A stretch of 64,000 nucleotides of DNA, taken from positions 1-64,000 of the forward strand of contig CAZJOM010000006.1 in NCBI GenBank assembly GCA_964547645.1, written 5' to 3'. A model generated the notes under the pieces. That model was not told the DNA's origin, did not search any database, and saw only the letters and a program-made list of their open reading frames with translations. Positions within the stretch are counted from its first letter, which is position 1. Each line of letters opens with the position of its first letter. The DNA comes from SZUA-430 sp964547645 (GTDB lineage: Bacteria; Pseudomonadota; Alphaproteobacteria; Micropepsales; Micropepsaceae). A program made the translations under genes and the position numbers. Shown here in pieces: positions 17,770 to 24,944 of the stretch.

Positions 17770-18506
17770 ACCGGTCCATTCCAATCGCGACTGCTCTTTT
17801 GACCCTTGCGATGACAACGTCTGCGTTCGCGGCGGGTGCTCACAGCAAGAACGATCCGATGGAAGAGCCAGTCCTGTTCTGGGGCGCCGGCGCGGAAATC
17901 GATGGGGCCGACAACAACTGGTTCGAGCGTGACGGTGGCGCTCTCATTAATTGGGACGCCTATGCGTGGGTGGGCGGCGATGATGTGAAAGTCCGTTTGG
18001 AGGCCGAGGGGGAAGCGCTCGACGGCAACGTTGAGTCCTCGGAGATCCGCGCGCTCGTCAGCTGGAACATCGCAGCCTTTTGGGACCTTCAAGCGGGCGT
18101 GCGCTACGACACGGAACCGCGCGGGCTTGGCTGGGCGGTGCTCGGCGTGCAGGGTTTGGCACCCTACTTCTTCGAGACCGACGCACGTCTATTCCTGAGC
18201 GAAGACGGCGATGCCGCCGTGCGTCTCGAACAGACGTTCGATCTCCTCTTGACGCAACGGCTTGTTCTGCAGCCGCACGTTGAAGCGAACGCCTACGCGC
18301 AGGACATTCCCGAACTGGGCGTTGGTGCCGGCTTGGCGGATATCGAGGCGGGTCTGCAACTCCGCTACGAGTTCGACCGCAAATTCGCGCCCTATGTCGA
18401 TGTCGTCTACGACCGGAAACTCGGCGAGACGTCCCAAATCGCCCGCGCTGCGGGTGAAGACCCCGAAGCGGTCTCCATCCGCTTCGGCCTCAGGATCAGA
18501 CTGTAA
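17766..18506 (+). CDS. copB: Outer-membrane copper resistance protein CopB
   Basis: A 246-residue product with signal peptide (ALLTLAMTTSAFAAG). The mature part is a predicted 12-strand barrel with strands such as EEPVLFWGAGAEIDG, GDDVKVRLEAEGEAL and FAPYVDVVYDRKLGE, ending in an aromatic-poor but charged FGLRIRL. This is the CopB/PcoB fold. The N-terminal Met/His region of longer CopB proteins is missing here. ATG 17766 overlaps the multicopper oxidase stop (ATGA), which implies translational coupling. It is thought to assist copper sequestration at the outer membrane. Confidence 0.92.
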   Translation: MNRSIPIATALLTLAMTTSAFAAGAHSKNDPMEEPVLFWGAGAEIDGADNNWFERDGGALINWDAYAWVGGDDVKVRLEAEGEALDGNVESSEIRALVSWNIAAFWDLQAGVRYDTEPRGLGWAVLGVQGLAPYFFETDARLFLSEDGDAAVRLEQTFDLLLTQRLVLQPHVEANAYAQDIPELGVGAGLADIEAGLQLRYEFDRKFAPYVDVVYDRKLGETSQIARAAGEDPEAVSIRFGLRIRL

Positions 18507-18530
18507 CCCTCGAACAACAGGATGAAGACC

Positions 18531-19028
18531 ATGACACGTACATCAATAACGGCTCTTTCAATCACTTCCGCGCTGGCGTTGGCGACTTCGGCCTTCGCGA
18601 GCGCCGGTCACTCGGATGGCGGTGTGACGGCATTCGGTCAACCGGGCGACCTCAAGAAAATCTCTCGAACGGTGCGCATCGAAGCAACCGAGATCAAATA
18701 CAACCTCAGCGACCTAACTTTCAAAGTCGGCGACACGGTGAAGTTCGTTTTCGTCAACAAGGGCGAACAAGACCATGAGCTGTCGCTTGGCGACAGCGCC
18801 ACGCAGTTGAAACATCGCAAGATGATGCAAGACATGGCCGCGATGCCCGGCATGGACATGAGCAAGATGCTGGGTCACGAAGGCATGGACGAGACCATGC
18901 TGATGACGAAGCCGGGCGAGACGAAGGAACTTGTTTGGCAGTTCACCAAAGCCGGCACGTTTGAGTTCGCCTGCAACTACCCAGGTCATGCTGAAGTTGG
19001 CATGGCGGGAAAAATCGTCGTTCGGTAA
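18531..19028 (+). CDS. copI: CopI-like periplasmic cupredoxin (copy 1)
   Basis: A periplasmic blue-copper-like protein of 165 residues. ATG 18531 has AGGA eight bases upstream. ATG 18522 is the alternative. The signal is ITALSITSALALATSAFA. The mature domain has the cupredoxin ligands His in GEQDHELSLG, then Cys, His and Met in ACNYPGHAEVGM. A Met-rich loop (MAAMPGMDMSKML) lies between. It follows copB by 24 bases. It is a close paralogue of the product at 21423. It likely carries copper in the periplasm for the oxidase. Confidence 0.9.
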   Translation: MTRTSITALSITSALALATSAFASAGHSDGGVTAFGQPGDLKKISRTVRIEATEIKYNLSDLTFKVGDTVKFVFVNKGEQDHELSLGDSATQLKHRKMMQDMAAMPGMDMSKMLGHEGMDETMLMTKPGETKELVWQFTKAGTFEFACNYPGHAEVGMAGKIVVR

Positions 19029-19040
19029 GCCACACACGTT

Positions 19041-19072
19041 GGCGCTGCGCTTGCCCGGGCGAGCGCAGCGCC
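19041..19072 (+). terminator. Strong hairpin after the copper operon
   Basis: GGCGCTGCGC (19041-19050) pairs perfectly with GCGCAGCGCC (19063-19072) around a 12-base loop, 13 bases after the cupredoxin stop. No T-run follows, so termination may need help or the hairpin may protect the message. Confidence 0.55.
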
Positions 19073-19096
19073 GTCACGAATTGGGGGAGAAACCAG

Positions 19097-19624
19097 ATGG
19101 GTTCAAGGGCAATGCTTATATGGAAGCACTTTACGCAAGCCGTCTTCGTTCTCACGTTACTGGGAGCGGCAGCGACATTGGGCGCCCAGCATGCCGCCAG
19201 CGCAGCAAGCGCTGCGTCGGACGAAGAAGCCGCTGTGAAAGCGGTCTTGCTGGAGTACAAGAGCGCGATCGAACAGCTCGATGCCTCCGGGACAGAACGT
19301 TTGTTCGCGCCAGACTCGCAGATATTTGAGCAAGGTGGTCGCGAGGGGACCTACCAAAACTATCTCGCTCATCACCTCGGGCCGGAACTTGCTGAATTCG
19401 CGTCGTTTCGCTTCGACAATTACGACGTTTCCGTGCGGATCGAACACGATACTGCTGTCGCCGCTGAGTCATATACCTACCGCATTGTCCTCAAGAGCGG
19501 AGGTGATCCCGTTGATCGTGTCGGCGTCGCGACCAGTGTTCTGAAGCGAACCGCGTCAGGTTGGCTCATCGTTCAGTCGCACTCGTCCTCACGAAAACCG
19601 CCGGCGACTCCAGTCACCAAGTGA
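19097..19624 (+). CDS. Exported NTF2-like (DUF4440-type) protein
   Basis: A 175-residue product with an N-terminal signal or anchor (FTQAVFVLTLLGAAATLG). The mature part has the cone-shaped NTF2/SnoaL layout: a first helix (EEAAVKAVLLEYKSAIEQLD), TERLFAPDSQIFEQGG, and C-terminal strands (ESYTYRIVLKSG, SGWLIVQSHSSSR). No catalytic set is obvious. The start at ATG 19097 follows GGGGGAGA. It is found next to copper genes but has no known role there. Confidence 0.75.
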   Translation: MGSRAMLIWKHFTQAVFVLTLLGAAATLGAQHAASAASAASDEEAAVKAVLLEYKSAIEQLDASGTERLFAPDSQIFEQGGREGTYQNYLAHHLGPELAEFASFRFDNYDVSVRIEHDTAVAAESYTYRIVLKSGGDPVDRVGVATSVLKRTASGWLIVQSHSSSRKPPATPVTK

Positions 19625-19689
19625 GTGTGTCCCTCACGGAGGCGAGGACGATCGTGTGTTGCTGACTACCATTGACTAGGAGTTCCTCA

Positions 19690-20421
19690 ATGCTTGTGCG
19701 ACGGTGGGCGCCTCGCCTGCATAAATGGATTGCGTTGGTCGTTGGAGTTCAGCTCCTGGCTTGGTCGGCGAGCGGCCTCTTCATGACCGTGGTTCCCATT
19801 TCTCAAGTGCGTGGCGAGCACAACATCCGCAAACCACAAACGATCGATCTGAGAGCCGTCGGTCTTGTCCCGATTGCAAGCGCTCTTGAGAGAGCGCCGG
19901 CGGGTGCTGTTACCCGGGTTGAGCTGCGAGCGCTGGCCGGGCAGCCGGTATACGAGATCGCAGTCGATGGATCGTCTCCGGTACTCCTGGATGCGCGAAC
20001 TGGCGACTTGCTTTCGCCGATTAGCGAAGCTCATGCGATGGAGATTGCTAAGGCAGATTTCGCCGGTGCTGGTCGGGTGACCAATGCGACGCTCATAACA
20101 GAGAAGCCGCCGATTGAGTTTCGCGGTGATCTGCCTGTTTGGCGGATATCGTTCGACGACCTGGACGAGACCAACATCTACGTTTCGGCATCGACAGGTA
20201 AGGTGGCAGCGCGTCGCTCCGCGACTTGGCGCATCTACGATTTCCTCTGGTCGCTCCACATCATGGACTACTCAGAGCGCGAGAACTTCAACCATCCGCT
20301 TGTTATCGCAGCCGCCGCAATCGCCTTCGTGCTTGCGGTGTCCGGCTTCGTGTTGTTGTACCTACGCTTTGTGCCGTCTGTCCTTCGACGGTGGCGCCCT
20401 TCCGAAAACCCGCCTCCATGA
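19690..20421 (+). CDS. PepSY-domain membrane protein
   Basis: A 243-residue protein with an N-terminal helix (HKWIALVVGVQLLAWSASGLF) and a C-terminal helix (FVLAVSGFVLLYLRFV) flanking a periplasmic region. That region contains a PepSY-like module (ISEAHAMEIAKADFAGAG, LPVWRISFDDLDETNIYVSA, GKVAARRS). The layout is that of PepSY-associated proteins found with redox and iron or copper systems. AGGAG lies seven bases before ATG 19690. The function may be electron transfer or protein inhibition, not shown by sequence. Confidence 0.8.
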   Translation: MLVRRWAPRLHKWIALVVGVQLLAWSASGLFMTVVPISQVRGEHNIRKPQTIDLRAVGLVPIASALERAPAGAVTRVELRALAGQPVYEIAVDGSSPVLLDARTGDLLSPISEAHAMEIAKADFAGAGRVTNATLITEKPPIEFRGDLPVWRISFDDLDETNIYVSASTGKVAARRSATWRIYDFLWSLHIMDYSERENFNHPLVIAAAAIAFVLAVSGFVLLYLRFVPSVLRRWRPSENPPP

Positions 20422-20520
20422 AAGTCATCTCATTCCGACTTCGCTCGACTTTGCGCACCCTCCCAAATTCCCTTGTGCGCGGTCAGCGAAACACGTCTCG
20501 GGCCGCTGTTCCGGGTTTAG

Positions 20521-20534
20521 CTGATCTGGATCAA
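20521..20534 (+). promoter_or_regulatory. FixK/FNR-like box before 20569
   Basis: CTGATCTGGATCAA differs from TTGAT-N4-ATCAA only at its first base. It centres 41.5 bases before the ATG at 20569, so activation from the usual position would begin transcription at the start codon. That oddity lowers confidence. Confidence 0.4.
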
Positions 20535-20568
20535 TGCTCCGGTCTGACAATCCCGTATTAGAGGTACA

Positions 20569-20994
20569 ATGAGCGTGAGAGGTTCAACGACGCTTCTCTT
20601 GGCGAGTCGGCTCACATGGCTGACCCCGCTCGCATTTGTGCTATTAGTGGCGAGTTACGCTAGCCCTGCGTTAGCCGGCGATTGTCTCGTCGGTTCCCGA
20701 CTCTACGACAACATTAACCCTTCCTCGTGCTGTACCGAAGCGAGTTGCTTGCGTGGCGGCTGTCTGGCCCATGCCGCGCACGGCGATTGTATCCTTCACG
20801 CGCGTATGGTCGCCGTGCAGCCGACAATCCTCGGTGGTCTGCAAAAATTCTCTCTGCGGAGCGTTCCCTCGGTTCTGTCCGCGCTTGATCCGACGCTGAT
20901 CCATCGTGCTCAGCCGCCGCCACGTCTCGCGCACCCGCCAAGCGTTACGCGATACACCGATGTCCATGCTCGCACGGGGCGCCTCCTGATCTAA
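20569..20994 (+). CDS. Exported cysteine-rich protein of unknown function
   Basis: A 141-residue product with signal peptide (LTPLAFVLLVASYASPALA). The mature start is cysteine-rich (GDCLVG, SSCCTEASC, GGCLAHAAHGDC; six cysteines in about 35 residues), a possible metal or disulfide site. The tail is Pro/Ala-rich and ends HARTGRLLI, nearly the same ending as the product at 15639. No family is recognised. Confidence 0.6.
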   Translation: MSVRGSTTLLLASRLTWLTPLAFVLLVASYASPALAGDCLVGSRLYDNINPSSCCTEASCLRGGCLAHAAHGDCILHARMVAVQPTILGGLQKFSLRSVPSVLSALDPTLIHRAQPPPRLAHPPSVTRYTDVHARTGRLLI

Positions 20995-21103
20995 CGCCAA
21001 TTGACGACTTTCGCAGTGCGCGATGCCGAGCGCGGCCACGCGTACCATCGTAGATCGTTCATTGGACAACGAGCGCGACTGCGCTCATATCAGGAGACTT
21101 CAG

Positions 21104-21340
21104 ATGAAAACGAAAGCTATTCTTTCCGCCGCAGCGGCAGCGTTTCTTCTCGCCAACAGCCTGGCGTTTGCCGCCGACACTCAGAGCGGCGAGCCCAAGC
21201 GCTGCTATCGGACCCTCCACAAGCTGCCATACCCGGTTCGGGTACCATGCCCCAAGCCGAAAGAGCCACGGTCAGGCGCGCCGGGGCAACCAGCGCAGCC
21301 TCAGACGCCGCCGCCTTCGCCCGCACCGCAAAATCAGTAG
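21104..21340 (+). CDS. Small exported proline-rich protein
   Basis: A 78-residue product with signal peptide (AILSAAAAAFLLANSLAFA). The short mature part has two cysteines (KRCYRTLHK, VPCPKPK) and a Pro/Gln-rich tail. CAGGAGAC ten bases upstream supports ATG 21104 over earlier starts. Function unknown. It may be periplasmic or cell-wall-near. Confidence 0.55.
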   Translation: MKTKAILSAAAAAFLLANSLAFAADTQSGEPKRCYRTLHKLPYPVRVPCPKPKEPRSGAPGQPAQPQTPPPSPAPQNQ

Positions 21341-21369
21341 CGCGAGCGCTTGCTCTTGAGCGTCCACTC

Positions 21370-21397
21370 GGGCCGATGAGCTTGGACCCATCGGCCC
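21370..21397 (+). terminator. Hairpin between 21104 and 21423 genes
   Basis: GGGCCGAT (21370-21377) pairs with ATCGGCCC (21390-21397) across a 12-base loop, about 30 bases after the stop of the proline-rich gene and close to the next ribosome site. It could terminate or act on the leader of the cupredoxin message. Confidence 0.45.
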
Positions 21398-21422
21398 ACC
21401 CAACCCAATTGAGGACACAATG

Positions 21423-21914
21423 ATGACTGCCATTCGGATATTGACTGCCTCTCTTGCTGCCGTCGCGCTGCTGGGCTCCGCCGCGCTGGCACACGGTCCT
21501 TCGAACGACGAGAACCTCGCTGGCCGACCGGGCGATCCCAAGAACGTGGTTCGTACCGTTCGCCTTGTGGCGAGCGAGATCAAGTTTGACATCGACAGAC
21601 TCTCGGTCAAGACCGGCGACACGATCAAGTTCATTATCGTCAACAAGGGCGAGCAAGACCATGAGCTAACCATCGGCGACCGTGTGTTTCAGCTCAATCA
21701 CCGCAAGGAGATGGAGGCGATGGTGACGATGAATCCTGCCGGGATGAATGGCATGCCGGGTCACAACCAAACGCACGGGAACGCTGTCACCGTGAAGCCC
21801 GGCGAAACGCGAGAACTCGTCTGGCAATTCACCCGGCCAGGCAAGTTCGAGTTCGATTGCAACTTTCCAGGCCACGCAGAGGCTGGAATGGCGGGATCGA
21901 TCACGGTGAGTTGA
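21423..21914 (+). CDS. copI: CopI-like periplasmic cupredoxin (copy 2)
   Basis: A 163-residue cupredoxin, paralogous along its whole length to the product at 18531. It keeps the signal peptide (ILTASLAAVALLGSAALA), GEQDHELTIG, a Met/Asn/His loop (MNPAGMNGMPGHNQTH) and the ligand set DCNFPGHAEAGM. ATG 21423 is preferred to 21420 for its spacing from GAGGA. Having two copies separated by other genes suggests duplication within the island or different metal or redox partners. Confidence 0.9.
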   Translation: MTAIRILTASLAAVALLGSAALAHGPSNDENLAGRPGDPKNVVRTVRLVASEIKFDIDRLSVKTGDTIKFIIVNKGEQDHELTIGDRVFQLNHRKEMEAMVTMNPAGMNGMPGHNQTHGNAVTVKPGETRELVWQFTRPGKFEFDCNFPGHAEAGMAGSITVS

Positions 21915-21932
21915 CAAACGGTGAGGGTTGCA

Positions 21933-21951
21933 GGCCCGCTTCTCGCGGGCC
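21933..21951 (+). terminator. Hairpin after copI copy 2
   Basis: GGCCCGC (21933-21939) and GCGGGCC (21945-21951) form a 7-base stem with loop TTCTC, 19 bases after the stop. It is followed by GCAGCTCGTT, not a strong T-run. Confidence 0.55.
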
Positions 21952-22145
21952 GCAGCTCGTTACGCTGACCGCACGAGCGCGACGCACTGCATGTATTCCC
22001 TAACAAAACGTTAGCGGCCAGGTCCCAAATTTGATGCAAAAACGCGACTCTGACGCCACCATCGGCCGCTCGCCTACCGCGTGTGTGCCCACCAACGCTT
22101 TCGGCGAATTGACATTCAGTTGTGTCTGCTGGACAGTTTGAAACC

Positions 22146-22556
22146 ATGAGTTGGTACCGCAGATCTTTGTCCAATTTGATCACGCGCTTTGTCGCGATTG
22201 CGCTGGTGATCGGCTGGACCGTCGTGCCAGGCCTTTGCGTTGGCTCACTCGAAATCGCGCACGCAAATGTCGTTGCCGACAATCACGGCGGGACAGAGAG
22301 CCACCCCGACACTCATCACGATGAGCCGTTCTCATGCTGCCGCTCGTTTGCCGAAGCCAAGTTCATGACGGCGACGCCAGTCGAAGCAACGCCGCCAAAG
22401 ATAATCTTGATCGCCGTCATCTACACGGTCGAACGGGCGAGTGACGAGACCGCGATCGCGTCCGAACCTATTGAGGCGGCGACGGGACCGCCCCGAACAC
22501 GAAGTACGCGTCTCTTTTCTTACAGCCCGCTCGCTCCTCCCTCACGCATCGCTTGA
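22146..22556 (+). CDS. Small exported or membrane protein of unknown function
   Basis: A 136-residue product whose hydrophobic N terminus (LITRFVAIALVIGWTVVPGLCVG) may be a signal or anchor. The rest has a His/Asp-rich stretch (DNHGGTESHPDTHHDEP), then FSCCRSFAEAKF, suggestive of metal binding. GTG 22122 is an alternative start. It lies directly upstream of the CusC-like gene. It is similar in style to the His/Cys-bearing products at 15639 and 20569, but no family is recognised. Confidence 0.55.
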   Translation: MSWYRRSLSNLITRFVAIALVIGWTVVPGLCVGSLEIAHANVVADNHGGTESHPDTHHDEPFSCCRSFAEAKFMTATPVEATPPKIILIAVIYTVERASDETAIASEPIEAATGPPRTRSTRLFSYSPLAPPSRIA

Positions 22557-22640
22557 CGTTCGCCAAGAACGTCGCGGCGAAGCGCGGGTCCGATGCTTCG
22601 CCCAAACCGGTAGCGATGGGAGCGTAAGGAAACTTTTTCA

Positions 22641-23978
22641 ATGCATCGCAGATGGCGTTCGCTTTGCGGCTTGGCCGCACAAGCGCTCGCGGTGCTCGTT
22701 TTCGCTGCGGCGATTGGTAGCCTGAGCGCGCACGCGGACGAACCAAAGCTCGACGCGGAGGGTGTGGTCCGGCTCGCGCTGACGCGCAATCACGACTTGC
22801 GCGCGGCGCGCGCGCAGGTGGAAGCCGCGATTGGTCGGTTGCGGCAGGCCGGGTTGTGGCCAAATCCGAGAGTTGAGCTCAGCTACGACACGGATCGCCC
22901 GTTCGCGAACGAAGGCGAGTTTTCGCGCGGTGTTGGGTTGTCGCAGGATTTTCCGATCTCAGGCCGCATTGGGCTGGCGGAGAATGTTGCGCGCGTCGAC
23001 GTAGCGCGGGCGCTTGCCGAGGTGAATGAGGCAGAGCGCAAGCTCATTCGCGACGTCGCAGGTGCCTACTATGAAGTCGTCGCCGCCGAACAAGCCTTAA
23101 AGCTGCGCGACGAGCTGATCGTCGTGGTCGATGAGCTTGCCGCGGCGAGTCGCAACCGCTTTCGCGCGGGCGAAGTCTCGGAGCTGGATGTCAACGCGGC
23201 GAACCTCGAGCTGCTCCGCCTCAAGCAAGATCGGGCTGTTCTCGCGGGCGAGCGTTCGGCAGCGCTGCGCACGCTTGCGGGCCTGATCGGGCTTGGCGGC
23301 AGTGAATCTCTTGTGCTGATGAGCGGGCAGTTACCGGCGCGCGCCGCAATCGGTTCGCTTGACGCGCTCACAGAGCATGCCCTGTCGCACCGGCCGGATC
23401 TGCGAACTCTCGACCTCTCCGCCAACCGCGCGGAAGCGGAGAAGGTGTTGGCGTCCGCTTCGGCCTGGGAAGACTGGAGCGTCTCCTTGGGCGTCACGCG
23501 CGATCGGCTCGCGATCGAAGGTCTGCCGCGGCAGCCTGCCGACGACGTACTCACGATGACGCTGACCATTCCCATTCCGCTCTTGAACCGCAATGAAGGT
23601 ACGCGGGACGCCGCGGCCGCCGACAAGATGGTGGCTCATGAGCAGGCAGCCGCATTGCGCCAACGTATCGAAAATGAAGTTGCCGGCACGCGCGAGCAGC
23701 TTCTGCAGCTTTCTGCCGCCGTCGATGCTTACGAGAAGGAGGCGCTGCCGCTCGCGCGCAAGAACACCGCGCTCGCGCGTGAGGCATATCGCAAGGGGCA
23801 GGTGTCGATCGGGGACGTCGTCCAAGCCGAACGGCAAGCGAAGGAAGCGGCAACGAGTTACACGGACGCGCTTTCAAAATACTTCCAGGGCCTTGTCGCG
23901 CTGGGCGCGGTGACGGTCGCGCACGCCGATCTGATGACCCATCCAGTCGACCCGAAGAACGAAGGAGCAATGAAGTGA
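22641..23978 (+). CDS. TolC-family outer-membrane efflux protein (CusC/CzcC-like)
   Basis: A 445-residue outer-membrane channel of a tripartite RND system. It has a signal peptide (LAVLVFAAAIGSLSAHA), then two repeats of long coiled-coil helices (for example NHDLRAARAQVEAAIGRLRQ and SRNRFRAGEVSELDVNAAN) as in the OEP family. Its stop overlaps the adaptor gene start (GTGA at 23975-23978). Together with the two following genes it forms an operon that would export copper or silver ions, judged from the pump motif. Confidence 0.93.
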   Translation: MHRRWRSLCGLAAQALAVLVFAAAIGSLSAHADEPKLDAEGVVRLALTRNHDLRAARAQVEAAIGRLRQAGLWPNPRVELSYDTDRPFANEGEFSRGVGLSQDFPISGRIGLAENVARVDVARALAEVNEAERKLIRDVAGAYYEVVAAEQALKLRDELIVVVDELAAASRNRFRAGEVSELDVNAANLELLRLKQDRAVLAGERSAALRTLAGLIGLGGSESLVLMSGQLPARAAIGSLDALTEHALSHRPDLRTLDLSANRAEAEKVLASASAWEDWSVSLGVTRDRLAIEGLPRQPADDVLTMTLTIPIPLLNRNEGTRDAAAADKMVAHEQAAALRQRIENEVAGTREQLLQLSAAVDAYEKEALPLARKNTALAREAYRKGQVSIGDVVQAERQAKEAATSYTDALSKYFQGLVALGAVTVAHADLMTHPVDPKNEGAMK

Positions 23979-24940
23979 AACGCATCATCGTTGGCCGATA
24001 TGCGGTCTTCTCAGCGCTCCTGTTCGCTGCCGTTATGACGTTCGCAACACCGCAGCAGGCCTTCGCCCACGGCGAGCAGATTGGGACAGGCGAGGGGCCG
24101 AAGGGTCCAGTGAAGCTAACCGAAGCCCAGATCAAAGCCCTGGGTTTGCAAACGGCGAGCGCCGATCTGCGGCCGATGGAAAGTCTGCTCCCCGTGCACG
24201 GCGAGATATCTCCACTTCCCGACGCGCAGGCCGACGTGACGCTCCGGTTCAGCGGCATTGTACGAGCGATCTACGCGAATTTAGGGGACGCGGTTAAAAA
24301 CGGCAGCCGTCTTGCGCTCGTCGAGTCGCGCGTCGTCGGCAATCCGCCGCCAAGCGTTGTCGTGCCAGCGCCGATCGCGGGTACTGTCGATGCGCGCAAC
24401 ATCATCGTCGGTCAGAGTGTCGAGCCGAACTCCGTGCTCTTCCATGTCAGCGATCTCGCCCGCATGCGCGCGATCGGTCGCGTCTACGAGGAGGATTTGG
24501 GAAAAGTTCGCGTCGGCCAGACGGCGCACATCAAGGCGCTGGCCTATCCGGGCGAAGTGTTTTCCGGGACGATCAACTATGTCGGACCAGCGCTCGACCC
24601 GGACACGCGTACTGCCGAGATCGCGGTCGGACTCGACAACGCCAAAGGCTTGCTCAAACCGAACCTGTTTACGCGCATCGACGTCGTTATCGCCAAGACG
24701 GATGCGGCTTTGACCGTGCCAAACAGCGCCGTACTGGAGGCAAGCGGCGAGAAATTCGTCTTCGTACGCCAGGGCAACACGTTTACGCGCACCGACGTCG
24801 AAATTGGCGCTGCCGACGATCAGTACACGGAAGTGACCTCCGGACTGGTGCCTGGTGACAAAGTCGTCACAGTGGGCGCGCGCGAGGTTTACACACAGTG
24901 GCTCACGGGCGGTGCGTCACCTAAGGCAGACGCGGACTAG
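23975..24940 (+). CDS. RND periplasmic adaptor (CusB/CzcB-like)
   Basis: A 321-residue membrane-fusion protein. It has a signal peptide (SALLFAAVMTFATPQQAFA), two half-lipoyl pieces (LRFSGIVRAIYANLGDAV, VPAPIAGTVDARNIIVGQSV), a beta-barrel and a C-terminal proximal domain (SGLVPGDKVVTVG). It lacks the long coiled-coil hairpin seen in many HlyD proteins and has no His/Met-rich N-terminal domain like CusB's, so its metal binding is not shown. GTG 23975 is the start, overlapping the upstream stop. Confidence 0.92.
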   Translation: MKRIIVGRYAVFSALLFAAVMTFATPQQAFAHGEQIGTGEGPKGPVKLTEAQIKALGLQTASADLRPMESLLPVHGEISPLPDAQADVTLRFSGIVRAIYANLGDAVKNGSRLALVESRVVGNPPPSVVVPAPIAGTVDARNIIVGQSVEPNSVLFHVSDLARMRAIGRVYEEDLGKVRVGQTAHIKALAYPGEVFSGTINYVGPALDPDTRTAEIAVGLDNAKGLLKPNLFTRIDVVIAKTDAALTVPNSAVLEASGEKFVFVRQGNTFTRTDVEIGAADDQYTEVTSGLVPGDKVVTVGAREVYTQWLTGGASPKADAD

Positions 24941-24944
24941 AGCG

